This document shows, one piece after another, positions 7,264 to 15,797 of a stretch of DNA of 64,000 nt; within the stretch, counting starts at the first letter, position 1; each line of letters begins with the position of its first letter. The translations under genes were made by a program, and so were the position numbers. This DNA is from JADLCX01 sp964630785 (GTDB lineage: Bacteria > Planctomycetota > Phycisphaerae > Phycisphaerales > UBA1924). The notes under the pieces were generated by a model that worked only from the letters and a program-made list of their open reading frames with translations, had not been told where the DNA came from and searched no databases. The stretch is taken from contig CAZVZG010000005.1 in NCBI GenBank assembly GCA_964630785.1, forward strand, positions 123,972-187,971, read 5' to 3'.

Positions 7264-9368
7264 CAGCCCAGGAAATCGAAGATGTCCTGGATGGTCACCG
7301 CCCCCGAGTGATTGAAGTCGGCCAGCGGCGAGGCCTGGAAATAGCCGGCGAGGAAGTCGAAGATGTCCTGCACGGTCACCGCGCCGCTGTGGTTGAAGTC
7401 GCACGGACAAGCCGCGCCCGGCTGGCACGAGTCGAGCACGCCGTCCTGATCGGCGTCGAGAGCCTGGTTGGCGGCGATCTGGGCGGCGTCACCCTGACCG
7501 TCGTTGTCGCAGTCGCTGTCGATGCGGAAGAGGTAGGGGCTGGGCCAGGACACGGGTGGCGAACCGGTGACGCCGGCGCTCCGAAGCGAGACCGCGCGCA
7601 GGCGGTACTGACCGGCGGGAGGGAGAGGGCCGCCCGACCCGCTGGCGGCCATCGTGATCACCCGACCGGACGGGCCCGGCGGGTCGAAATCGACGTGGAA
7701 GTACGAAGACCGATCGACCCAGTTCGCGCCGACCTGTTGCTCAACGGCGACCGCCTGGGCGAGTGTCAGGCCGGGGGCGGGCTCCATGGGCCCGTAGGCG
7801 CGAAACCGTACGGGTGTGCTGGACGCGTTGGAGAAGGCGCTGAGGTCGGCAAAGCCGCTGGGCCCGCCGGTGTTGTGCGCGGGCGTGCAGTCGTTGAGGT
7901 TGGCCCGGAACGGGGCCACGCCGATCGCGCCGCCGCCGAAGTCGGAGGCCGGATTGGTGTAGAGCGGGATCGGCGCGAAGACGCTGACGCCACCGACAGT
8001 GACCGGGCCGCTCCACGTTCCGCCGGCGTTGGCGGCGTTGACGACGACCTGGCCCTGCAATCCGTTCGTGGGCACGGCGATGGAGCCGAGCAGGCCGCCG
8101 CCGATGCTGACGACCCCGCTCATCGGGCCGATGGTGGTCACGGCCTCGCCGGAGCGGAGCGATCCGGCGATGTCGATGCGTCCGGACATCGGCCCGTTAA
8201 CGGTGACGTTGGCGCTGAGGTCCTGGGCCGTGGAAATGACGCCGGTCATGGCGCCGTTGACGATGACGTCGCGGTTGATGGACCCGAGCCCCGGCGAGAG
8301 AGGTGTGCCGAGCACCATGAGGCCCGCGAAGTCGCCCATGATGGTGACGTTGCTGGCGGGGTCCGCTGCGGGGTCGTCGAAGAGGCCGGTCGAAGCGGTG
8401 ATGGTGTTGGTGACCGGCGAGCCGCCGACCGTGCGCGATTGCATGAACATCCCGCCCACGCTGACGGGCACACGGATGTCGCGAGAGATCGTGAGGCCCG
8501 CGTCGAGATCGCCCGCGACGTGGAACTTCGCCGGCCCCGCGCCGCTGGCCAGAAATCCGAGTCGGTGGGCCCGCAACGAGCCCGCGAACGAGCCGGTCGT
8601 CACATCGAACGAGTGCACGGTGCCGGCCGCGTTGTTGGCCAGTGTGGTGATGTCGGCGTTGATCGAGCCCGCGCTGAGGTTGAGGATGTTGCCGGAAATG
8701 TACACGCGAACCGGGTCCTCGTCGGGCGCGCCGAAGTTTCCACCGATGGTGAGCGAGTCGAGGCTTGAGTTGGGGCCGAGCGAGAGGCCACCGAGGAAAT
8801 CGCCCTGGATGAACACGTTGCCCATGCTCCGACCGTAAGACTCGCTCACCAGCGATCCGAGAACGCTCCCGCCGACGCTGACGTTGTAGATCATGTCGGT
8901 GCGGATAGCGTCGGCGCCCGGCCTGTCGTAGCCGACGTCACCGGCCGTCTTGAGGGTCAGAAGCAGGACCCGATCCTGGGCGCTGGTGCCTTTGTCGATG
9001 AAGCCGACGCCGCCGATCCGCTCGTCAAAGCCCGAGCCGAGGATGTTGACCCGGCAGTCGATCGCGCTGTTGTTCTGGATCGTCACCCGGCCGAGCATGA
9101 GCGTGTTGGCGCCGCGGATGGTGACGGTCGAGTTCGACGTGACCGGGCCGGTGATGGTCACCGTCAGGTTCCAGTGTCCGGTGACGGGATCGAGCGCGCA
9201 GGTGTTGACGTAGGTGCCGGTCGTCTGCACCTGGATGGTCGCGGGCGACGAGTTGCACTGACCGAGGGCGGGCGAGGCTCCCCACCCCCCCACTCCCGCC
9301 GTGACCAGCGCAGCAATCCCACCGACAACGAGCGTAGAGACCCCGGACGGACCGATTCTGGGCGTCAT
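7236..9368 (-). CDS. Large secreted beta-rich protein with tandem dockerin-like C terminus
   Basis: About 710 residues from the ATG at 9368 (MTPRIGPSGVSTLVVGG). An N-terminal signal peptide ends near ASPALGQ. The body (about 50-530) is dominated by short repeated strands such as VNGPMSGRIDIAGSL, typical of a parallel beta-helix or polymer-forming surface protein. A region with DSDCDNDGQGD and DADQDGVLDSC resembles calcium-binding acidic repeats. The last 60 residues hold two copies of DFNHSGAVTxQDIFDFL-x2-YF, a dockerin-like tail frequent on exported proteins of Phycisphaerae and probably used for sorting or attachment. No enzyme motif is visible. It may start at a GTG/ATG slightly upstream, but signal-peptide position favours 9368. 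Confidence 0.8.
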   Translation of the reverse strand: MTPRIGPSGVSTLVVGGIAALVTAGVGGWGASPALGQCNSSPATIQVQTTGTYVNTCALDPVTGHWNLTVTITGPVTSNSTVTIRGANTLMLGRVTIQNNSAIDCRVNILGSGFDERIGGVGFIDKGTSAQDRVLLLTLKTAGDVGYDRPGADAIRTDMIYNVSVGGSVLGSLVSESYGRSMGNVFIQGDFLGGLSLGPNSSLDSLTIGGNFGAPDEDPVRVYISGNILNLSAGSINADITTLANNAAGTVHSFDVTTGSFAGSLRAHRLGFLASGAGPAKFHVAGDLDAGLTISRDIRVPVSVGGMFMQSRTVGGSPVTNTITASTGLFDDPAADPASNVTIMGDFAGLMVLGTPLSPGLGSINRDVIVNGAMTGVISTAQDLSANVTVNGPMSGRIDIAGSLRSGEAVTTIGPMSGVVSIGGGLLGSIAVPTNGLQGQVVVNAANAGGTWSGPVTVGGVSVFAPIPLYTNPASDFGGGAIGVAPFRANLNDCTPAHNTGGPSGFADLSAFSNASSTPVRFRAYGPMEPAPGLTLAQAVAVEQQVGANWVDRSSYFHVDFDPPGPSGRVITMAASGSGGPLPPAGQYRLRAVSLRSAGVTGSPPVSWPSPYLFRIDSDCDNDGQGDAAQIAANQALDADQDGVLDSCQPGAACPCDFNHSGAVTVQDIFDFLAGYFQASPLADFNHSGAVTIQDIFDFLGCYFARPAGC

Positions 9369-9504
9369 GGTTCGCCTCCTGATCGTTGCAGATCGGACCG
9401 TCGGGGGACGGGCACAACCCGCGCCCACCGCCGGACGCGCCGACCTTGACGCCTGTGCGGGTGATGGACCGAGAAGCGGCGGGCCCAGGAGTGTTCAGCC
9501 GGGC

Positions 9505-9536
9505 CAAAACGACAACCGCCCCGCAAGCGGGGCGGT
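9505..9536 (-). terminator. Intrinsic terminator downstream of tRNA-Arg
   Basis: An 8-base-pair GC stem, with 9515-9522 (ACCGCCCC) pairing with 9529-9536, closes a GCAAGC loop. Read on the minus strand it is followed by TTGTCGTTTT. It lies 20 bases past the end of the tRNA in the direction of tRNA transcription and also separates it from the secreted-protein gene. Confidence 0.75.
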
Positions 9537-9555
9537 GTGCGGAGGATCAGGAAAG

Positions 9556-9629
9556 CATGGCCGGCGGGACTCGAACCTGCAACCTCTGCCTTCGGAGGGC
9601 AGCGCTCTATCCAATTGAGCTACGGCCAC
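9556..9629 (-). tRNA. tRNA-Arg (anticodon CCG)
   Basis: The minus strand folds into a full cloverleaf. The acceptor GTGGCCG (9629-9623) pairs with CGGCCAT (one G-U pair at the end). The D arm is GCTC/GAGC. The anticodon stem CTGCC/GGCAG has loop CTCCGAA, placing anticodon CCG at 9595-9593, which reads CGG. The T arm carries TTCGAGT. Discriminator G. The T stem contains one A-C mismatch. CCA is not encoded. CGG is a frequent Arg codon in this GC-rich DNA. Confidence 0.95.
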
Positions 9630-9710
9630 ACGCAGGGCCGCGGCGGCCGAAAACACACGCCCGCCGGGCAGGCGATGCTACGATCGCCGCGAACGTTTGG
9701 CAACACCGGC

Positions 9711-11207
9711 ATGTCGGCGGCCTCGCCGCAGCGACCGATCGCCGCAGTCCATCCCCACAATCGCCCGCATCCCTTCAATCCGGCGGAATCCGCCGCCCGC
9801 TGTACGAACGTGAGCGCCACGAGCAAGGCTTCCATCGCCGATCCGGCCAAACCCACGCCGATTCTTCAGGCGGCGAATGGCCGCGGGCCGGCATCCTCCC
9901 GCACCCCGATGACGCCCCTGTCGGCGGTGATGGTGTTCACGTTCCTCAACAGCCTCGGCGGCGGCGTGGTGACGACGGGATTCTCGTTCCTGTCCGAGTC
10001 CGCCTATGGCTTTTCGCCCGGGCAGAACTACTGGCTGGGGCTCGCGCAGGGTGTGACCTACATCGTCGGCGCGTTGGGTGTGGGTCCGGTGATGACGGCC
10101 GCGATGCGCCGCTCGCGTCGCGTGTCGCCCCGCCTGGTACTGGGCCTGCTCACGGTCGCCCTCGCGATGCTCTGTGCGCTGCCGTGGTTGATCTCGTCGG
10201 TGGGGATGAAGGCGAGCTGGCCGTTCTGGGTGCTGGTCACGGGTTACAGCGTGCTCACGGGCGTGCTCTGGCCGGTTACTGAGAGTTATCTGTCCGGGGG
10301 CCGATCGGGACCGGTCCTTCGATCGGCGACCGGCCTGTTCAACGTGGTTTGGAGCAGCGCGCTGGTGGTGGCGTACTGGGCCATGGGACCGATGCTCGGA
10401 TCGCACGCCCTGCTGGTGATTGTCGGCGTGGGGGCGCTGCACCTGACGAGCATCGGGCTGCTTGGGTCGTTCACCGTGCGCCCGGCGGAACACGTGCACG
10501 AGGAGCACAGCCCCACGCCCGAGGTGTATCCGCGGCTGCTGGCGGTCTTCCGGATGCAGTTGCCCACGAGCTACCTGGTATACAGCGCGCTGACGCCGTT
10601 CCTGCCCCTGGCGTGCGCGGAGTTGGGCATCACCACGGACTGGAAGACGCCGCTGGTCTCGGTGTGGCTCGCGTCGCGCGTGCTGACCTTCGCTGTGCTG
10701 CAGCGTTGGCACGGCTGGCACGGGCGGTGGGCAACGACGCTTGTGGGCTCGATGCTGCTGCTCACCGGGTTCGGCGTGGCGGTCCTCTCGACTGCCGCGG
10801 CCGCGCACTGGGGAATCGGGCGGGCCGGTGGCGTCGCGGCCCTGGTGCTGGGTCTGGCGGTGTTCGGCGTGGGGATGGGCGTGATCTATTCGTCGGCGAT
10901 CTACTACGCGCTGGCCGTGGGGCGGGCGGAGGTTGACGCCGGCGGCAAGCACGAGGCCCTCATCGGGGCTGGGTACGGCGCGGGGCCCGTGTGCGGGTTG
11001 GTGGCGGTCGCGGCGGCCAACGCCGGGTGGCTTCGGCCGGACGCCGCTTTGGGACCGATCACCGGTGGCCAGTTTCAGGTGCTGATGCTCCTGATTGTGG
11101 CCGCGATCGCCGGCGGCGTGGTGGCCATGTCACTCTGGCGGGCCCGGAGCCACTCGGGCAAGGCGATGGAAGCCGCGTCTCGCAACTTCGGGGGTCGAAT
11201 CGGGTAA
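9711..11207 (+). CDS. MFS-like multi-pass transporter
   Basis: An integral membrane protein with about eleven to twelve hydrophobic helices. The first begins at MTPLSAVMVFTFLNSLGGG (ATG at 9909), and a polar, poorly structured stretch of about 66 residues precedes it if translation starts at 9711. The general plan, two sets of helices separated by a polar loop with HVHEEHSPTPE, fits a major facilitator superfamily permease. No substrate-specific motif is recognised. None of the possible starts (9675, 9711, 9810, 9909) has a clear Shine-Dalgarno, so the N terminus is uncertain. It is divergent from the tRNA and followed by a 289-base gap before the protease gene. Confidence 0.72.
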   Translation: MSAASPQRPIAAVHPHNRPHPFNPAESAARCTNVSATSKASIADPAKPTPILQAANGRGPASSRTPMTPLSAVMVFTFLNSLGGGVVTTGFSFLSESAYGFSPGQNYWLGLAQGVTYIVGALGVGPVMTAAMRRSRRVSPRLVLGLLTVALAMLCALPWLISSVGMKASWPFWVLVTGYSVLTGVLWPVTESYLSGGRSGPVLRSATGLFNVVWSSALVVAYWAMGPMLGSHALLVIVGVGALHLTSIGLLGSFTVRPAEHVHEEHSPTPEVYPRLLAVFRMQLPTSYLVYSALTPFLPLACAELGITTDWKTPLVSVWLASRVLTFAVLQRWHGWHGRWATTLVGSMLLLTGFGVAVLSTAAAAHWGIGRAGGVAALVLGLAVFGVGMGVIYSSAIYYALAVGRAEVDAGGKHEALIGAGYGAGPVCGLVAVAAANAGWLRPDAALGPITGGQFQVLMLLIVAAIAGGVVAMSLWRARSHSGKAMEAASRNFGGRIG

Positions 11208-11496
11208 CCTGTGCCGGAAACAGGGGCGGTGCGCGTCGATGTGAGCCGAAGCCGCCGTCGCAATCGGTGCAAACGCGCGGCCCGGATCGGGCAATCGCGG
11301 CGGTCTGCTGGCGGGCCGGGCGCGGGTAACCGATGGGCTGCGATCGAGGCGGGACTGAAGGAGCCCGCGTGCGGTCGAACGCGTAGTGGCCAGTCGGCCG
11401 ACCTCCCGCTCCCCCCTGGGGGGTGCCGCCGAACGGCGGAGCCGTGCCGGACGTATCGTTCTCGGACGCAACGAAACCGCGTCCCATGGAGTTCGC

Positions 11497-13830
11497 ATGA
11501 ACTTGAAGCTTGCTTGCCGTGCAATCGCGCTCGTGCTGGCCGTTGGAACCACCGCGGGCGTGGGCACGCAGTTGTGGGCACAGTCAGCGCCGGCGGCACC
11601 GCCGGCCGCACCGGCCGCCGCGACCACGATCGCCCCCGCGTCACCCGCTCCGGCCGTTGCAGCGCCGGTCTCGCCGGACCAGATGTGGGACGCGGCCAAG
11701 AAGGGCGATGCCCAGGCCCTCCGCGAACTGATGAAGCAGTACGAGGCGTCCACGGTGACGGCGCCCGAGGGCTCGCCCGCCGCTTTGCTGCGCCAATCGC
11801 TCGCCGCGCTGGACGCCAACCTGGACAAGCGCGATACGACTCGCAAGGAAAAACTCGCCGAGGTGGACAAGAAACTCGACGAGGCGCTCGCCAAGACCGA
11901 CGGCGGCCATGAGACGCTGAGCGAGGCCCTCAAGCTCGCGGTCGAGCGGTACGTGATCTCCACCAACAAGGACGGGTTCAAGACCGAGCCCCGCATCGCG
12001 GACCTGATCAAGCGGGCCGACGCCGCCGCCCGCGACGCGGAGGCCAAGGGCGACTGGTTCACCGCCAATGAGCTGTTCTGGCGGCTGCACGTGCTGCTGG
12101 AGGAAGAGGGCACCTACAAGCCCGACACCAAGCGGCTGGGCCAACGGCTGTCGATGATCCGGCTGTACACGCCCGAGCGGTTCTGGGAACTGCGGAACAA
12201 CGATCGCAAGAGCGCCGGCAAGAGCGAGCTGCCGCCCTACAACGGTCTTGGCGAGGACTTCCACGAGAAGCTCGCCGGCATCGACGGCAGCATGGTCAAG
12301 CGCGCGGTCTACGCGGCCAGCCGCCAGCACATTGACCGCGAGCCGCTGCGAGACCTGATGGAAGGCGGGATCGAGGCCGTGCGGACGATGGTGACCACCA
12401 CCGACCTGCAGAGCGCGTTCGAGGGGTTGAAGAACCAGACCGCCAAAGACGCGTTCCTCGCGTTCCTGTCGCAGTGGTCGGGCAAGCTCAAGGACCCGAA
12501 CACGCTGATTCTGCCCCAGACACTCTCGGACTTCGTCGACGACCTGGTCGCGACCGACCGGACCACGGTGGCCCTGCCCGACACGGCCGTGCTGCACGAG
12601 TTCGGCAACGGCGCGATGGGCCGGCTCGACGACTTCTCAGCGATCATCTGGCCTGACGAGGTCGCGCGGTTCAACCGCATGACCGAGGGCAAGTTCAAGG
12701 GCGTGGGCATCCAGATCCAGATGGACGAGGAAACCCAGATGATCAAGGTCGTGACCCCGCTCGAGGGCACGCCCGCCATGCGGGCCGGCATCAAGGCCGG
12801 CGACCTCATCAAGAAGATCGACGGCAAATCAGCGATCGGCATCTCGCTCAACCAGGCCGTCGATCTCATCACCGGCCCGGAGAACACCAAGGTCGACGTC
12901 ACGGTGGAGCGGGCCACCGGCGAGAAGGACCACGACGGCAAGGACTTCACCGAGGACAAGGACTTCGCGCTCGTCCGCGCCGTCATTCCCCAGCACAGCG
13001 TCAAGGGCTGGAAGCGCAACGGCCCGAAGGAGGACGACTGGGACTGGTTCATCGACAAGGCCGACGGCATCGGCTACGTCCGGCTGACGCAGTTCTCCGA
13101 GGACACCACCCAGGAGCTCCGGGCCGCGGTCGCCGAGATGAAGGCCGCGGGGCTCAAGGGCCTGATCTTCGACCTCCGCTACAACCCCGGCGGCCTGCTG
13201 ACCGAGGCCGTGTCGGTCGCCAACACGTTCGTCGATCGGGGCGTCATCGTCTCGACCGAGGGCAACGGCGCGAACGAGCCGGCCCGGAGCGCCACGCCGG
13301 GCGAGAGCATGCTCGGCCAGACGCCGGTGGTCGTGCTGATCAACCAGGGCTCCGCCTCCGCGAGCGAGATCGTCTCGGGCGCGCTGCGGTTCTACGCGGA
13401 CAAGGGCGACATCAACGCCCTGCTCATCGGCGAGCGGTCGTTCGGCAAGGGCAGCGTTCAGAATGTCTGGAACCTCTCGCCGACGAGCAAGATGAAGCTG
13501 ACCACGCAGTACTACAAGCTGCCCGACGGGCGCATCATCCACCGCAAGCCCGGCGCATCCAAGTGGGGCATCGACCCGAACCTGGTCGTGTCCATGCTCC
13601 CCAAGCAGGAATCGGACGCGATCGAACTGCGTCAAAAGGCCGACGTGACGGCGGTCAATACGGACGGCCACGTGACCGGCGCCGACAGCGATCAGCCGGA
13701 CCCGAACAAGTTGATCACCGACGGTCTCGATGTTCAGTTGGAGACTGCGTTGGTGCTGCTGCAGGGGCGCGCCGCCGAGGGTCAGGATCAGGCCGCTCGG
13801 GCCACCCCAGCCACGACGCCGCAACAGTAA
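11497..13830 (+). CDS. S41 family C-terminal processing peptidase with PDZ domain
   Basis: A 777-residue periplasmic or secreted tail-specific protease. The N terminus (MNLKLACRAIALVLAVGTTA) is a signal peptide with a WAQS-type cleavage region near 29, followed by an Ala/Pro-rich linker and about 300 residues of helical domain. A PDZ domain lies around 395-475 (PLEGTPAMRAGIKAGDLIKK). The S41 core follows: GSASASEI with the expected catalytic Ser621 and GERSFGKGSVQ with Lys651, the Ser/Lys dyad of CtpA/Prc. The Ser-Lys spacing is about five residues longer than usual because of an insertion at ADKGDINALL. A strong terminator follows. The 289-base region before it contains no gene; I see only small inverted repeats there. 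Confidence 0.9.
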   Translation: MNLKLACRAIALVLAVGTTAGVGTQLWAQSAPAAPPAAPAAATTIAPASPAPAVAAPVSPDQMWDAAKKGDAQALRELMKQYEASTVTAPEGSPAALLRQSLAALDANLDKRDTTRKEKLAEVDKKLDEALAKTDGGHETLSEALKLAVERYVISTNKDGFKTEPRIADLIKRADAAARDAEAKGDWFTANELFWRLHVLLEEEGTYKPDTKRLGQRLSMIRLYTPERFWELRNNDRKSAGKSELPPYNGLGEDFHEKLAGIDGSMVKRAVYAASRQHIDREPLRDLMEGGIEAVRTMVTTTDLQSAFEGLKNQTAKDAFLAFLSQWSGKLKDPNTLILPQTLSDFVDDLVATDRTTVALPDTAVLHEFGNGAMGRLDDFSAIIWPDEVARFNRMTEGKFKGVGIQIQMDEETQMIKVVTPLEGTPAMRAGIKAGDLIKKIDGKSAIGISLNQAVDLITGPENTKVDVTVERATGEKDHDGKDFTEDKDFALVRAVIPQHSVKGWKRNGPKEDDWDWFIDKADGIGYVRLTQFSEDTTQELRAAVAEMKAAGLKGLIFDLRYNPGGLLTEAVSVANTFVDRGVIVSTEGNGANEPARSATPGESMLGQTPVVVLINQGSASASEIVSGALRFYADKGDINALLIGERSFGKGSVQNVWNLSPTSKMKLTTQYYKLPDGRIIHRKPGASKWGIDPNLVVSMLPKQESDAIELRQKADVTAVNTDGHVTGADSDQPDPNKLITDGLDVQLETALVLLQGRAAEGQDQAARATPATTPQQ

Positions 13831-13863
13831 TTTCGGTTTCAGTCCCCTCCACGATTCACCCCG

Positions 13864-13896
13864 CCGGGCGGCCTTCAGGGCCGCCCGGTTTGCTTT
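13864..13896 (+). terminator. Intrinsic terminator after the S41 peptidase gene
   Basis: A perfect 10-base-pair stem, CCGGGCGGCC (13864-13873) with GGCCGCCCGG (13879-13888), has a TTCAG loop and is followed by TTTGCTTT. It lies 33 bases after the protease stop and isolates it from the PDH operon. Confidence 0.88.
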
Positions 13897-14042
13897 CGGG
13901 ATCGCGTGCTCGGCCCGCTGCTCGACGCTTTCATGGCCTGAGCACGCCGTCCCTACTACGATGAGCCGTTCCGGAACGGCCCGACCGGTTTGGGAGGCAT
14001 TTGGTCCCCGACGCCGCCGACGGAACCCCGGAAGCTGCATTG

Positions 14043-15251
14043 ATGGCCAGCCAAACCGCCGCGAAGCCCGCACCCTCCCCCCCACCCTCCGCTGCGGCCG
14101 GCCGGCCGGGGCACAGCGTGGCGGGTCACCTGACCGGCAAACTCCCGATCGAGACCGTGCACGGGTGGCTGCGGCAGATGCTGCTCATCCGCGAGTTCGA
14201 GATCCGCTGCGCACAGGCCTATCAACAGGCCAAGATCGGCGGGTTCTGCCACCTGTACATCGGGCAGGAGGCCTGCGCCGTGGGCACGCTCGCGGCCGTG
14301 AATCCCGACGACCCCGTTGTGCTCGCCTATCGCGACCACGGGCACGCCTTGGCCCGCGGCATGGACCCCGGCGCGTGCATGGCGGAAATGTTCGGGAAGC
14401 TCACCGGGTGCGCCAAAGGCAAGGGCGGGTCGATGCACATGTTCGACCGGCCGCACTGGCTCTTCGGCGGTCACGGCATCGTCGGCGCCCAGACGGCCCT
14501 CGGGGCCGGGCTCGCGTTCGCCGCGAGGTACGAGTGGGAGGTGCTCGGCCGATCGGTGAACCGGGCCGACGGGTCCGAGGCCCCGGCCGGAGAGAATCTG
14601 GCGGCTAAGAAGAAGGTTTGCCTGTGCTACCTCGGCGACGGCGCGCTCAACCAGGGGTGCCTGCACGAGTCGATGAACCTCGCGGGGCTGTTCAACCTGC
14701 CGGTGATCTACATCGTCGAAAACAACCGTTACTCGATGGGCACGGCGATCGAGCGCGGCACGACCATGGCCCACAACCTGCTGGCCAAGGGCGCGGCGTA
14801 CGGCATCGACAGCATCAAGATCAACGAGGACGAGGGTCTCGACATCCTGCGCCTCTACGACAAGTTCAAGCCCTTCGCCGACGAGTGCCGCGAGAAGCAA
14901 CGGCCCGGCTTTGTTGATCTGCACACGTACCGGTACCAGGGCCACTCCATGAGCGACCCGCAGAAGTACCGCACCAAGGAAGAGGTCGAGAACGTGAAGG
15001 CGCGCGACTCGATCGATTACCTCGCGGCGTACCTCCTCAGCGACCGCAAGAGCCTGAGCGAGGAAGCGTTCATCGCGATGCAGAAGGAAGTCAAGGAAGC
15101 GGTCGCGGCCGCGCTGCACTTCGCGGAGGAGAGCCCCGCGCCCGACCCCGCGGCCGAGCTCTACAGCGACGTGTACGCCAACATCCAGAAGGATCTGAGC
15201 CCGATCAGGGAGTATGTGACGGGGGCGAGAAACCCGCTGCTGCAACCATAA
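14043..15251 (+). CDS. pdhA: Pyruvate dehydrogenase E1 component, alpha subunit
   Basis: The E1 alpha subunit of the pyruvate dehydrogenase complex, which decarboxylates pyruvate with thiamine diphosphate. Landmarks include FCHLYIGQEACAVG, the phosphorylation-loop-like region YRDHGHALARG, and the ThDP motif from GDGALNQG (about residue 198) to YIVENN (about 227). YRYQGHSMSDP follows near the C terminus. I choose the ATG at 14043 because GGAAG lies eight bases upstream; a TTG at 14001 would add 14 residues but has poor spacing. A short Ala/Pro-rich lead precedes the fold. Its TAA shares one base with the ATG of the next, unrelated ORF, so the PDH genes are not directly adjacent. Confidence 0.93.
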   Translation: MASQTAAKPAPSPPPSAAAGRPGHSVAGHLTGKLPIETVHGWLRQMLLIREFEIRCAQAYQQAKIGGFCHLYIGQEACAVGTLAAVNPDDPVVLAYRDHGHALARGMDPGACMAEMFGKLTGCAKGKGGSMHMFDRPHWLFGGHGIVGAQTALGAGLAFAARYEWEVLGRSVNRADGSEAPAGENLAAKKKVCLCYLGDGALNQGCLHESMNLAGLFNLPVIYIVENNRYSMGTAIERGTTMAHNLLAKGAAYGIDSIKINEDEGLDILRLYDKFKPFADECREKQRPGFVDLHTYRYQGHSMSDPQKYRTKEEVENVKARDSIDYLAAYLLSDRKSLSEEAFIAMQKEVKEAVAAALHFAEESPAPDPAAELYSDVYANIQKDLSPIREYVTGARNPLLQP

Positions 15252-15763
15252 TGATCCGCCGATGGCTACAAGATCGCTCCGAGCAGGCCATGCGGAAGGA
15301 ACTCGAGTCGTACCTCGACTTCCTCCGCGCAGGAGGTATTGAGGAAATCGCTTATGTCTGCGTTGGAGCAGCCATGGCTCTCAGATTTTTGAAAAACACC
15401 ACGAAGGTTACGCGACGATTTCCAATGGGCCTACTTTGGTTGCAACAGCCAACAGGTCCTGATGAACGGATCGAACTGCTTCGCTACGCCACAGAACTTG
15501 CCATGTTTCAAAGGACATTGAAGGATACCGCCGGCACAAATCTTGGGGTTCACTTGATTGCTTCTGGTGTCTGGGTCTGGAGAGCAACGTGTTGGGCAGC
15601 CGCCAACCCCAGGCTGCTGGCTTTGGGCCGGCAGGTTTGGGCGGAACTTCGGAGAGGACAACCGAAGTTTACCAATGCAATCGAAGACATGAAAGCGACG
15701 AATGCTCTCAAGCCCGATGCTGTCTATAGCCACGAAACCCCGCCTTGCATGATCGCCGAGTAG
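15251..15763 (+). CDS. Orphan 170-residue protein of lower GC between pdhA and pdhB
   Basis: I do not recognise this protein. It begins MIRRWLQDRSEQAMRKELES and contains two moderately hydrophobic stretches (about 30-48 and 98-124, the latter with VWVWRATCWAAANP), charged helices between them, and a Pro/Cys-containing C terminus (HETPPCMIAE). Its start overlaps the pdhA stop by one base (TAATG), yet its base composition differs from its neighbours: bases 15361-15420 contain 29 G+C of 60, against 43 of 60 at 16021-16080 in pdhB, and codons such as TTT, AAA and TTG are common. This suggests recent acquisition into the operon. A frame without stops over 513 bases of lower-GC DNA supports a real coding sequence. 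Function unknown. Confidence 0.62.
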   Translation: MIRRWLQDRSEQAMRKELESYLDFLRAGGIEEIAYVCVGAAMALRFLKNTTKVTRRFPMGLLWLQQPTGPDERIELLRYATELAMFQRTLKDTAGTNLGVHLIASGVWVWRATCWAAANPRLLALGRQVWAELRRGQPKFTNAIEDMKATNALKPDAVYSHETPPCMIAE

Positions 15764-15797
15764 GCAACCGAAATCGTTTCGAGCGTGTAACACCACC

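Noticed and set aside
6054..8768. Long plus-strand frame through nth and across the secreted-protein gene
   Set aside because: Composition is Arg/Ala/Gly shadow sequence; the real genes are nth in another frame and the dockerin-tailed gene on the opposite strand.
11208..11496. Searched for a small gene or ncRNA before the S41 peptidase
   Set aside because: Only short inverted repeats (for example CCTGT/ACAGG at 11210-11226) are seen; no convincing start, ribosome site or RNA fold.
15251..15763. Considered a mobile element remnant
   Set aside because: No transposase motif, terminal inverted repeats or target duplications are visible around the lower-GC segment; only composition suggests transfer.
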